Shown here: positions 1 to 12,679 of the stretch, piece by piece
How positions within the stretch are numbered: the first letter of the stretch is position 1
Layout: the number at the start of each line of letters is the position of its first letter
Notes under the pieces: generated by a model
The model's database searches: none
The model's input: the letters and a program-made list of their open reading frames with translations, nothing else
Told to the model about the DNA's origin: nothing
From: Lysobacter soli
Lineage (GTDB): Bacteria > Pseudomonadota > Gammaproteobacteria > Xanthomonadales > Xanthomonadaceae
Assembly (NCBI RefSeq): GCF_003382285.1
Contig: NZ_QTJR01000003.1
Location: 1-64,000 of the forward strand
DNA: 64,000 bases
Direction: 5' to 3'
Position numbers and translations under genes: made by a program

Positions 1-468
1 GCCGCCGTCGCCGCCGTAGCCGTCGCCACCGCCGCCTTCGCCGCCGTAGCCGTCGCCACCGTAGCCGTCGCCTCCGGCGCCGCCCGATCCGCCATTGGCA
101 TTGCCGCCATTGGTGGCGACATTGCCGATGCCGTATGTGCGAACGTCGTATACCGCGCCTTCGAGCACGGTCGATGCGACGATCGTGCTGGAAGTGGAGC
201 TGAAGGTGGAGGAGTCGGTGTAGGTGCTGGTCGCGGTGCCGCCGTTGTTCGCGGCCGCGGCTCCGTTGTCGGCGCCGGCCCAGCCGTCGTTCTCGCGGTT
301 GTCGCCTGTGCTGCTGTCGGAGTTGTCGGAGTTATCGGAGTTGTCCGACGCGGTGAACGTATCGTCACCGTCGCCACCATTGCCGTTGGTCTGTTGTGCC
401 ATCGCCTGGCCGCCGAGCCCCAGGGCAATGAGCACTGCTGTTGCCATCAAGCTGGTACGAATGCGCAT
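1..468 (-). CDS. Secreted Asn/Asp/Ser- and Gly-rich repeat protein (3' end outside window)
   Basis: I do not recognise this protein. It starts at 468, preceded by a clear AGGAGAAC ribosome-binding site, and reads open for 156 codons to the window edge, so the C-terminus is missing. Residues 1-24 look like a Sec signal peptide ending in AMA. An Asn/Asp/Ser-rich stretch with four repeats of Asp-Asn-Ser follows, then a Thr/Ser-rich segment, and from about residue 120 a Gly-rich region with repeated GGDGYGG units. The low-complexity repeats and the signal peptide suggest an exported, possibly surface or matrix protein. The downstream gene is not visible. Codon use is GC-rich like its neighbours. 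Confidence 0.7.
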   Translation of the reverse strand, partial: MRIRTSLMATAVLIALGLGGQAMAQQTNGNGGDGDDTFTASDNSDNSDNSDSSTGDNRENDGWAGADNGAAAANNGGTATSTYTDSSTFSSTSSTIVASTVLEGAVYDVRTYGIGNVATNGGNANGGSGGAGGDGYGGDGYGGEGGGGDGYGGDGG

Positions 469-902
469 TGTTGTTCTCCTTTACGTGACGTCGGCTGGCA
501 CCCGGGGGAGGCACCGGTAAACGACGCAAGGAACTACACGCATGGCCGGTGCCAACCTTCGTTCAGGCGCGGCAACGCGTTGATCACGCGGGTTAATCGT
601 CCTGAATCGCACACACGCCTTTCGCGCCGCGCCGCTGAAGCGGAGCGAACCGGATCGTCTCGTTGCAAAACTGGAATGCGTCTTTCGGCTACTGAGCGCC
701 CCGCGCCTCAGATGTGTACTGCAAGGCCTTGATGCGTCGAGGCACGCAGCGCATTCGTTGCCATTCAGCCGCGCGTTTCAGCGCCGAAACGCGGGACATT
801 ACCGCGACACTTCAACGGTACCGTCGCTGTTGCGGCTCAATGACTTATGCGTGAATGTTGAAGCCAACTCCACGTTGCGGGCAGGCAACACGCGGAAAAC
901 GC
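469..902. other. Intergenic region, no gene recognised
   Basis: This 434-bp stretch separates the start of the Gly-rich protein gene from the 3' end of rarA. Short open frames occur on the plus strand, but none has a ribosome-binding site or a recognisable product. It should hold the promoter of the Gly-rich protein gene near its left edge; I could not pick a convincing -35/-10 pair. Confidence 0.5.
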
Positions 903-2288
903 TCAGGTTCCTTCGTCGTCGCCACTCACATTGCCATCACGCCGGGCGTCGTCGCGCAGCGCACGAAGGCGATCGAGTTTTTCCTTCAACCTGATCTCCA
1001 GCCCGCGTTCGACCGGGCGGTAGTACACGCGTTCGCCCATCGCATCGGGAAATCCGGTCTGGTCGAGCGCGATGCCGCCTTCGGCATCGTGGTCGTACTG
1101 ATAGCCCTTCGAATAGCCGAGCTGCTTCATCAACTTCGTCGGCGCATTGCGTAGGTGCAGCGGCACGTCCTGCGTGCCGTACTGCTGCACGTCGGCGCGA
1201 GCAGCGTTGTAGGCGGCGTACACCGCGTTCGACTTCGCCGTCGTCGCCAGGTACACCACGACCTGCGCGAGCGCGAGTTCGCCCTCCGGACTGCCGAGGC
1301 GCTCGAACGTGTCCCACGCTTCCAGCGCCATCGGCATCGCGCGCGGATCGGCCAGGCCGATGTCTTCCACCGCCATGCGCGTGAGGCGTCGCGCAAGGTA
1401 CGCACGGTCGCAACCCCCATCGAGCATCCGCGCGAACCAGTACAGCGCGGCGTCGGGATTGGAGCTGCGCACGGATTTGTGCAGTGCGGAGATCTGGTCG
1501 TAGAACTGCTCGCCGCCCTTGTCGAAGCGGCGCGTGCGATCGGCGAGCACCTGCGCGAGCGTCGTCGCGGTGATCTCGCCCTCCTCGCCTTCCGCCAGTT
1601 CCGCCGCGATTTCCAGCAGTGTCAGCGCGCGGCGCACGTCGCCGTCGGCGGCTTGCGCGATCTCGCCGAGCAGCGCGTCCTCGACCTTCAGCCCGCGCCC
1701 GCCGAGACCGCGCTCCTCGTCGTCCAGCGCCTGCCGCAGCGCGATGCGGATGTCGTCGGCCGACACCGCTTCCATCACGTGCACGCGGCAGCGCGAGAGC
1801 AAGGCGGAGTTGAGTTCGAACGAGGGGTTTTCCGTCGTCGCGCCGACGAACAGGATCGTGCCCCGTTCGATGTGCGGCAGGAACGCGTCCTGTTGCGCCT
1901 TGTTGAAACGATGCACCTCGTCGACGAACAGCACCGTGCGATGGCCCTCGGCGAAGCGCTGCGCGGCTTCGGCCAGCACCTGCCGCACCTCCGGCAGGCC
2001 GGAGAGCACGGCGGAGATCGCGCGGAAATCGGCGTCGGCGTACTTCGCCAGCAGCAGCGCGAGCGTGGTCTTTCCGCAGCCCGGCGGCCCCCACAGGATC
2101 ATCGAATGCACGCGGCCGGATTCGATCGCGCGACGCAGCGCCGAGCGTGGCGACAGCAACCGCTTCTGCCCGACCATCTCGTCGAGCGTGCGCGGGCGCA
2201 TGCGTTCGGCGAGCGGCTGCATGCCGCGGTTGTCGACGTGAAGCAGGTCGTCGGTCAGGGAGGACGAAGAAGTCGTGCGGCGGGCCAC
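903..2288 (-). CDS. rarA: Replication-associated recombination protein A (AAA+ ATPase)
   Basis: RarA/MgsA acts at stalled replication forks as a clamp-loader-like AAA+ ATPase. The protein carries the family opening PLAERMRP, Walker A GPPGCGKT, Walker B LFVDEVHRFNK and the sensor motif GATTENPSFE. Its C-terminal part has the conserved KSVRSSNPDAALYW and RNAPTKLMK segments, so it is full length. A GTG at 2288 gives 461 aa and includes a Ser-rich N-terminus. An ATG at 2222, just before PLAERMRP, gives 439 aa. Neither has a strong ribosome-binding site, so the start is uncertain. It lies downstream of ftsK and lolA, the same order as in Escherichia coli. Confidence 0.93.
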   Translation of the reverse strand: MARRTTSSSSLTDDLLHVDNRGMQPLAERMRPRTLDEMVGQKRLLSPRSALRRAIESGRVHSMILWGPPGCGKTTLALLLAKYADADFRAISAVLSGLPEVRQVLAEAAQRFAEGHRTVLFVDEVHRFNKAQQDAFLPHIERGTILFVGATTENPSFELNSALLSRCRVHVMEAVSADDIRIALRQALDDEERGLGGRGLKVEDALLGEIAQAADGDVRRALTLLEIAAELAEGEEGEITATTLAQVLADRTRRFDKGGEQFYDQISALHKSVRSSNPDAALYWFARMLDGGCDRAYLARRLTRMAVEDIGLADPRAMPMALEAWDTFERLGSPEGELALAQVVVYLATTAKSNAVYAAYNAARADVQQYGTQDVPLHLRNAPTKLMKQLGYSKGYQYDHDAEGGIALDQTGFPDAMGERVYYRPVERGLEIRLKEKLDRLRALRDDARRDGNVSGDDEGT

Positions 2289-2371
2289 GTGCGGTCTCGC
2301 GGGAAGCTGCGCACACGATACCAAGCCCGGCTTCGGGGCTCTGTCATCGCGGATCGCACGCGGAAGCGGGT

Positions 2372-3067
2372 TCAGCGCGAGGATGCGGTGAGCTGCGGCT
2401 TGCCCGCGTCCTCCGGCCCCAGCTGGTAGTCCATCTGCAGCCATGCGCCGTCGCGGCGGTCGTACAGCGCGTGCACGCGCACCTCGCTGCTGCCGTCGCG
2501 GCCAAAATCCGCCAGGCCGCGCGCTTCCATGCCCAGGTAATGCGCGGCCATCTCGACCGTTTCGACGCGGTCGAGCTGCATGCGCACCGACGTCATGCCG
2601 AGTTCGCGCTGCAGCGTATCGGCCATGCGGTCTTCGAGTTGCTGCAAGGCGATGCCGTCGTTGGGAATGAGGCGACCCTCGCCGCCGACACCGAGTTCCA
2701 GCTCGGGCCATCCGGCCTGGCCGAGGAAGTCGTCGTAGCGACTGGTGAAACGGAAGCCGATCCAGCCGGTCTCGCCGGCGAAGCGCATGCCGCCTTCGCC
2801 GCGGATGAGCCGCTGTTGCGCATCGAGCGGCTGCGCCTGGACGTCGTCGAATTTCGCCTCGATCGCGCGGCCGCCGAAGCGCTCGGACAGTGCGGCCACG
2901 ACCGTCCCGGCGATCGCCTTCTCCAGCGCGGCGCGGTCCATCGCGCGCGGCGCCGGTGCGGACGCCAGCGCACGCGCCGGCGCGGCGGCGGTCGCAGCGG
3001 GTTCGTTCGACAGGGCCGGTGCCGAAAGCAGGCACAGGCCGATCAACAGCGCGGGACGGCGGACCAC
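2372..3067 (-). CDS. Secreted hypothetical protein
   Basis: This is a 231-residue protein of unknown function. Residues 1-20 form a probable signal peptide (hydrophobic core LLIGLCLLSAPALS), followed by an Ala/Pro-rich linker to about residue 45. The rest is a soluble domain of mixed charge with no motif I recognise. It sits between lolA and rarA on the same strand and is separated from lolA by a strong terminator hairpin, so it probably has its own promoter. Its place next to lolA may hint at an envelope role, but nothing in the sequence proves it. Confidence 0.75.
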   Translation of the reverse strand: MVRRPALLIGLCLLSAPALSNEPAATAAAPARALASAPAPRAMDRAALEKAIAGTVVAALSERFGGRAIEAKFDDVQAQPLDAQQRLIRGEGGMRFAGETGWIGFRFTSRYDDFLGQAGWPELELGVGGEGRLIPNDGIALQQLEDRMADTLQRELGMTSVRMQLDRVETVEMAAHYLGMEARGLADFGRDGSSEVRVHALYDRRDGAWLQMDYQLGPEDAGKPQLTASSR

Positions 3068-3114
3068 GGGACGCTCCGGCGGCCGGCGGATCCGGCCCTG
3101 CCCTCACGAAAACG

Positions 3115-3140
3115 AAAAGGCCTGCCGAAGCAGGCCTTTT
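3115..3140 (-). terminator. Rho-independent terminator after lolA
   Basis: A perfect 10-bp inverted repeat with a 6-nt loop (3115-3124 pairs with 3131-3140). On the minus strand it lies just downstream of the lolA stop and ends in a T-rich tract. Confidence 0.85.
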
Positions 3141-3162
3141 GCGTCGCGCCCAGCTGGACGGC

Positions 3163-3789
3163 TTACTCGCCGCCGATCACGTCCACGCCCTTGGGCGGCG
3201 TGTAGCGGAAGGTATCGGCGGCAAAGGCGGGATTGCGCTTCCAGCCGGTGAATTCGATCTCGGTGCGCTGGCCCAGGTTGTCGACGACCTGCATCTTCAC
3301 CAGCCCGCTGCCGCCGAAACCCAGCCGCGCGCTGCGGAACGCCGCGTCCGACTCGTTCTTCGGCGCCAGCGACAACCATTCCAGGCCCTTGTCCATGCCC
3401 AGTTCCTTGACGATGAACTGTGCGTCGAGCTTCGCCGGATCGATCAGCGCAGCGAGCGGGCTGTTCTGTTCCTCCACGCCCTGCGGGCGGACCGTGGCCT
3501 GCTGCAGGTCCGGATCGAACACCCAGACCTTCTTGCCGTCGGCGACGATCAGCTGCGGATACGGCTTCACGTACTGCCAGCGGAACAGGCGCGGCGTCGC
3601 CAGCGCGAGCGTGCCGGTGGAGGTTTCCTTCAACTTGCCCTGCGGGTCGAAGACCTGCTGGCTGAATTCGCCGCTGAGGCCCTTGAGGCCTTTGGTGAAG
3701 GTGTTGAGGTCGTCGCGCGCACCGGCGAAGGCCGTGGTCGAGGCCAACGCGAGCGCCAGGACGGCGCCGATGAAACGAACTGCACGCAT
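3163..3789 (-). CDS. lolA: Outer-membrane lipoprotein carrier protein LolA
   Basis: LolA is the periplasmic chaperone that carries lipoproteins from the LolCDE exporter to LolB at the outer membrane. The 208-residue product has a signal peptide (residues 1-22, ending AFA). It shows family features: an N-terminal GLKGLSGEFSQQVFDPQG strand region, a basic-aromatic FRWQYVKPYPQLIVADG motif and KVWVFDPDLQQ. The ATG at 3789 is preceded by GGAG at good spacing. It follows ftsK on the same strand with a 92-bp gap, the usual ftsK-lolA order, and is followed by a terminator. Confidence 0.95.
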   Translation of the reverse strand: MRAVRFIGAVLALALASTTAFAGARDDLNTFTKGLKGLSGEFSQQVFDPQGKLKETSTGTLALATPRLFRWQYVKPYPQLIVADGKKVWVFDPDLQQATVRPQGVEEQNSPLAALIDPAKLDAQFIVKELGMDKGLEWLSLAPKNESDAAFRSARLGFGGSGLVKMQVVDNLGQRTEIEFTGWKRNPAFAADTFRYTPPKGVDVIGGE

Positions 3790-3881
3790 GCGAGAACTCC
3801 GGGTATCCACGTGTTGCCGGCGAGTGTGCCGGCGGTTGTCTGAACAGGCCTGCACGCCGCGGCATGGTGCCGCGGCACGGT

Positions 3882-8811
<4,930 letters not shown>

Positions 8812-8826
8812 GGAACGCACGCGCGG

Positions 8827-8849
8827 ATGACGCGGTGTTGCCGCGTCAT
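8827..8849 (+). terminator. Probable terminator after trxB
   Basis: A perfect 9-bp stem (8827-8835 with 8841-8849) with loop TGTTG sits 16 bp past the trxB stop. The downstream tract is only weakly T-rich. Confidence 0.45.
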
Positions 8850-8881
8850 TCGTGTCACGGAATTCCCGCTTCGACGCACCG

Positions 8882-10039
8882 ATGCCCACCGCCCGCATCC
8901 TCGACTCGCTCGCGCAGGTTTCGCCCTCGCAGTGGGACGGGCTGCACGACGGCCGCAATCCCTTCGTCGCGCACGCCTTCCTGCAAGGGCTGGAACGGCA
9001 CGGCTGCCTGCGCGAGAAGTGGGGCTGGCGCCCGCAACACCTGACGCTCTGGGAAGGCGACGAACTTATCGCCGCCGCGCCGGCGTACCTGAAGGACAAC
9101 TCGCACGGCGAGTTCGTGTTCGACCACGCCTGGGCGCACGCCTATGCGCGCGCCGGCCTCGATTACTTCCCGAAGTGGCTCGGTGCCGTGCCCTACTCGC
9201 CCGTGACCGGGCCGCGCCTGCTGGCGAAGACGCGGGATCGGCGGCGCCTGCTCGTCGAGACGATGGCCGCGCTGTGCGGAAGCAACGAGCTGTCGTCGGT
9301 CCACGTCAACTTCCACACGGACCATGACGACGCCGACTTCGGCGGCGACTGGCTGTCGCGCATCGACGTGCAATACCACTGGCGCAACGATCGCGGCTGG
9401 CGCGGGTTCGACGACTACCTCGCCGCGTTCGACCACAAGCACCGCAAGAACATCCGCCAGGAACGCGCGAAGGTTGCACGTGCCGGCATCGCGTTCCGCG
9501 TGGTCGATGGCACGCGGGCCAGTGCGGACGACCTGTCGGCGATGCACGACTTCTACCTGCAGACGTTCGCCGAATACGGCAACCACCCGGCGATCACGCT
9601 GGAGTTCCTGCAGCACCTCGCGCGCGAGATGCCGACGTCGCTGGTGATCATGCTGGCGATGCGCGACGGCGCGCCGATCGCCGGCGCGCTCTGCCTGCGC
9701 GGCGGCGACACGCTCTACGGCCGCTACTGGGGCGCGACCGAAACCGTACCGGGGTTGCACTTCGAAACCTGCTACTACCAGGGCATCGAGTACTGCCTGC
9801 GCGAAGGCCTGACCCGTTTCGAGCCCGGCGCGCAGGGCGAACACAAGCTCGCGCGCGGCTTCCTGCCGACGTTCGTGCGTAGTCGTCACTGGATCGCGCA
9901 CGAAGGCTTCCGCGACGCGCTGCGCGAGTGGTGTTCGCAGGAAGCCGCGTCGATCCGCGCCTACGCCCGCACGCTCGCCGCGCATTCGCCGTTCAAGTCG
10001 GCCGATGCGGGCACCGATGCGCCATCATCGCCGGCGTGA
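8882..10039 (+). CDS. GNAT-like protein of the DUF482/COG3146 (FemAB-fold) family
   Basis: The 385-residue product resembles a widespread proteobacterial family with an acyltransferase (GNAT/FemAB-like) fold. Recognisable segments are FLQGLERHGC near the N-terminus, GPRLLAKTRDRR, FDDYLAAFDHKHRKNIRQERAK, LCLRGGDTLYGRYWG, and near the end FEPGAQGEHKLARGFLP. The substrate is not established. The ATG at 8882 is favoured over an in-frame GTG at 8852 because the family motif begins soon after it. Its TGA overlaps the GTG of aat by 4 bp, so the two are translationally coupled. The pairing with aat may suggest an aminoacyl-transfer role, but that is inference. Confidence 0.85.
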   Translation: MPTARILDSLAQVSPSQWDGLHDGRNPFVAHAFLQGLERHGCLREKWGWRPQHLTLWEGDELIAAAPAYLKDNSHGEFVFDHAWAHAYARAGLDYFPKWLGAVPYSPVTGPRLLAKTRDRRRLLVETMAALCGSNELSSVHVNFHTDHDDADFGGDWLSRIDVQYHWRNDRGWRGFDDYLAAFDHKHRKNIRQERAKVARAGIAFRVVDGTRASADDLSAMHDFYLQTFAEYGNHPAITLEFLQHLAREMPTSLVIMLAMRDGAPIAGALCLRGGDTLYGRYWGATETVPGLHFETCYYQGIEYCLREGLTRFEPGAQGEHKLARGFLPTFVRSRHWIAHEGFRDALREWCSQEAASIRAYARTLAAHSPFKSADAGTDAPSSPA

Positions 10040-10806
10040 GCACCCTCCCCGCGCCGCTGCCGCCCGAACCCGATGCACCGTTTCCGCCGGTCGACCAGGC
10101 CTTGCGCCAGCCCGACGGGCTGCTGGCCATCGGCGGCGACCTGAGTCCGCCGCGGCTGCTCAACGCCTATCGCCACGGGATCTTCCCCTGGTATTCGCAG
10201 GGCCAGCCGATCTTGTGGTGGAGCCCCGACCCGCGCACGATGTTCGCCACCGACGGTGTGCGGTTGGGCTCCAAATTCCGCCGTGGCCTGCGTCGTTCGA
10301 CGTGGGAGGTCCGGGCCGACACGGCGTTCGCCGAGGTCATCCGCGCCTGCGCCGAGACGCCTCGCCCCGGCCAGCGGGGCACGTGGATCACGCGCGAGAT
10401 GCGCGCCGCCTACGAGCGGATGCATGAGCTCGGTCACGCGCATTCGTTCGAGGTATTCGACGGCGATCGGTTGGTCGGCGGGATCTACGGCTTGGCGATC
10501 GGCCGGATGTTCTTCGGCGAGAGCATGTTCAGTGCCGAGTCCGGCGGCTCGAAGGTCGCGCTCGCCGCGCTGGCGGCGCACCTGGGCAGCTGGGGCTTTC
10601 CGCTCATCGACGCGCAGGTCGAGAACGACCACCTGCTCAGCCTCGGCGCGGAGCTGTGGACGCGGCCGCGGTTCCTCGCCGCTGTCGCGGAACTGACCGC
10701 CGAGCCCGGTATCGTGGGCTCGTGGTCCGGGCGCGTGGGCTGCTGGCCCGCAACACGGCTGGCAGAGCCGGCAAGGGCCGCAGGGCCCGCTTGCCACGAT
10801 CCTTAA
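10036..10806 (+). CDS. aat: Leucyl/phenylalanyl-tRNA--protein transferase
   Basis: Aat adds Leu or Phe from aminoacyl-tRNA to proteins with N-terminal Arg or Lys, marking them for ClpS-ClpAP degradation. The family signature [21 protein letters not shown] is followed by [20 protein letters not shown], and later [24 protein letters not shown] and [16 protein letters not shown]. The GTG at 10036 overlaps the preceding stop and gives 256 aa, close to family length. The last 25 residues are Ala-rich and not conserved. clpA and clpS, the other parts of the N-end rule pathway, lie 2-5 kb downstream. Confidence 0.95.
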   Translation: MSTLPAPLPPEPDAPFPPVDQALRQPDGLLAIGGDLSPPRLLNAYRHGIFPWYSQGQPILWWSPDPRTMFATDGVRLGSKFRRGLRRSTWEVRADTAFAEVIRACAETPRPGQRGTWITREMRAAYERMHELGHAHSFEVFDGDRLVGGIYGLAIGRMFFGESMFSAESGGSKVALAALAAHLGSWGFPLIDAQVENDHLLSLGAELWTRPRFLAAVAELTAEPGIVGSWSGRVGCWPATRLAEPARAAGPACHDP

Positions 10807-10904
10807 CCGATTTTTTGCACGAACGCCACCGGCATGGCAAAATGCGGGGCTTCGTTGCCGCTCCGCTCCCGGATGCGGCTCACGACCCACTCTCCAGGAA
10901 GCAC

Positions 10905-11123
10905 ATGGCAAAAGACGACGTGATCGAATTCGAGGGCACGGTGGCGGAAACCCTTCCGAACACCATGTTCCGGGTGCGCCTCGAAAACGGGCACGAGATC
11001 ATTGCCCACATCTCCGGCCGCATGCGGAAGAACTACATCCGCATCCTGACCGGCGACAAGGTGAAGGTCGAAATGACCCCGTACGACCTGACCAAGGGTC
11101 GCATCACCTACCGCATGAAGTAA
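10905..11123 (+). CDS. infA: Translation initiation factor IF-1
   Basis: IF-1 binds the ribosomal A site during initiation. This is a 72-residue OB-fold protein with the standard [13 protein letters not shown] start and the [11 protein letters not shown] and [11 protein letters not shown] motifs. AGGA lies 7 bases before the ATG, and a strong terminator follows. The aat-infA-clpA order matches E. coli. Confidence 0.98.
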   Translation: MAKDDVIEFEGTVAETLPNTMFRVRLENGHEIIAHISGRMRKNYIRILTGDKVKVEMTPYDLTKGRITYRMK

Positions 11124-11155
11124 TCGCTTCGATAGTTGCGGCAAGTGCTTGAAAG

Positions 11156-11186
11156 GAAAGCGGCCACTGGCCGCTTTCTTCGTTTT
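11156..11186 (+). terminator. Terminator after infA
   Basis: A 10-bp stem (11156-11165 with 11169-11178) closes on loop ACT and is followed by TTCGTTTT, just past infA. Confidence 0.85.
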
Positions 11187-11256
11187 CGGGTGTCCGTCGC
11201 CCGGCGTGTCGCGCGTTGTCCCCATGGACCGCCACCGGTCGCTTCGGGGTCCTGCC

Positions 11257-12588
11257 ATGCCCAGTCGTCGTGCGTTCCTCGCCGCACAAGGCGTGTTGTT
11301 CGCCGCCGCCGCGGCGCCCGCCGGATTGCTCGCCGCCCTGGCCGCCAACACACCGCCCCTGCCGCGGCTGGACGACTGGGAGGCGGTGCGCGGGTTGTTC
11401 CGCCTCGATCCGGCGTACCTGCACTTCTCCGGGTTCTTCATTGCGTCGCATCCCGAACCGGTCCGCCAGGCGATCGACGCCTTCCGCCGCACGCTCGACG
11501 AGAACCCCCTTCTCACGGTCGAGCACGGCATGTTCGGGTCGGACGAACAGAACCTCGAACGGAAGGTCCGCGAAGCCGCGGCGCCCTACCTCGGTGGGCG
11601 CGCCGACGACATCGCACTGACCGGCAGCACGACGATGGGGCTGGCGCTGGTCTACCACGGCCTGCAGTTACAGCCCGGCGACGAGATCCTGACCACCGTG
11701 CACGACCACGTCGTCCACCACGAGGCGATCCGCCTGTCGGCGATGCGCAACGGCGCCAGCGTGCGGAAGATCCGCCTGTTCGAGCGATCGGCAGACGCCA
11801 CGGTCGAGGGCATCGTCGCCGCCGTGCGAGAGGGCATCGGCCCGAAGACGCGCGTCCTCGGCATCACCTGGGTGCAGTCGAGCACGGGATTGCGTGCGCC
11901 GGTTCGGCAGATCGCCGACGCCGTGGCCGAGATCAACGCCAAACGCGGCGAGGACCAGCGCGTGCGGATCGTGATGGATGGCGTACACGGCTTCGGCTGC
12001 ATCGATGCGGCGGCCGCGGAACTGGGTGTCGACTACTTCTGCGCGGGCACGCACAAGTGGATCCTTGGCCCGCGCGGCACCGGCCTGGTGTGGGCGTCGG
12101 CGGAGAACTGGGAGCGGTTGCGGCCGACGATTCCGTCTTTCTCCGACCTCGAACTCTACGAGGCGTGGAAGGACGACCGCCCGCCGCGCGGCCCCAACGT
12201 CGCCGCGCGCGTTACGCCCGGCGGATTCCACGCGTACGAACACCACTGGGCGCTGGCGAGCGCCTTCGCTCTGCAGCAGCAACTGCAGCGGCCGCGCGTG
12301 GCGGCGCGCGTCGCGGAACTCAACGGGCGCATCAAGGACGGACTCGCCGGCATTCCGGGGCTCACACTGCACACGCCGCGCGATCCGGGCCTGTCTGCCG
12401 GCATCTGTTGCTTCGAACTGAAGGGCAAGACGCCGGACCAGGTCGTCGCGGCGATGCTGACGCGCAAGGTGCTGGCGAGCAGCAGCCCGTACGCCGTGAG
12501 TTACGCGCGCCTCGCCGGCGGGCTGATGAACTCGCCCGACCAGGTCGACCAGGCGCTGGCGGCGCTTCGCGAAGTGGCGAAGAGCTGA
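11257..12588 (+). CDS. Tat-exported class V aminotransferase (isopenicillin N epimerase-like)
   Basis: This is a PLP-dependent fold-type I enzyme of the aminotransferase class V group (cysteine desulfurase / isopenicillin N epimerase relatives). The PLP lysine lies in GTHKWILGPRGTG. The cofactor-binding aspartate and histidine are in VMDGVHGFG, and the phosphate-contact turn is TGSTTMGLALV. The ATG at 11257 opens with a twin-arginine signal, SRRAFLAAQG plus a hydrophobic stretch, so the folded holoenzyme should be exported by Tat. An in-frame ATG at 11224 would bury that signal. The substrate cannot be told from sequence. It stands alone between two terminators, convergent with clpA. Confidence 0.85.
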   Translation: MPSRRAFLAAQGVLFAAAAAPAGLLAALAANTPPLPRLDDWEAVRGLFRLDPAYLHFSGFFIASHPEPVRQAIDAFRRTLDENPLLTVEHGMFGSDEQNLERKVREAAAPYLGGRADDIALTGSTTMGLALVYHGLQLQPGDEILTTVHDHVVHHEAIRLSAMRNGASVRKIRLFERSADATVEGIVAAVREGIGPKTRVLGITWVQSSTGLRAPVRQIADAVAEINAKRGEDQRVRIVMDGVHGFGCIDAAAAELGVDYFCAGTHKWILGPRGTGLVWASAENWERLRPTIPSFSDLELYEAWKDDRPPRGPNVAARVTPGGFHAYEHHWALASAFALQQQLQRPRVAARVAELNGRIKDGLAGIPGLTLHTPRDPGLSAGICCFELKGKTPDQVVAAMLTRKVLASSSPYAVSYARLAGGLMNSPDQVDQALAALREVAKS

Positions 12589-12626
12589 CGGAACGAGCCC
12601 GTCAACCGAAGGAGCCCGTCAAAAGA

Positions 12627-12659
12627 AAACGCCGGGCGACTCGAAGCCGCCCGGCGTTT
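12627..12659. terminator. Bidirectional terminator between the aminotransferase gene and clpA
   Basis: A perfect 12-bp stem (12627-12638 with 12648-12659) ends in TTT on the plus strand and has A/T tracts on both sides, placed between two convergent genes. Confidence 0.8.
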
Positions 12660-12679
12660 GCATTACTGCCCCGCTGCGA

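Noticed and set aside
1-95. Short GC-rich direct repeats resembling a CRISPR or satellite array
   Set aside because: The repeats are in phase with codons of an open frame and encode GGDGYGG units; there are no uniform spacers.
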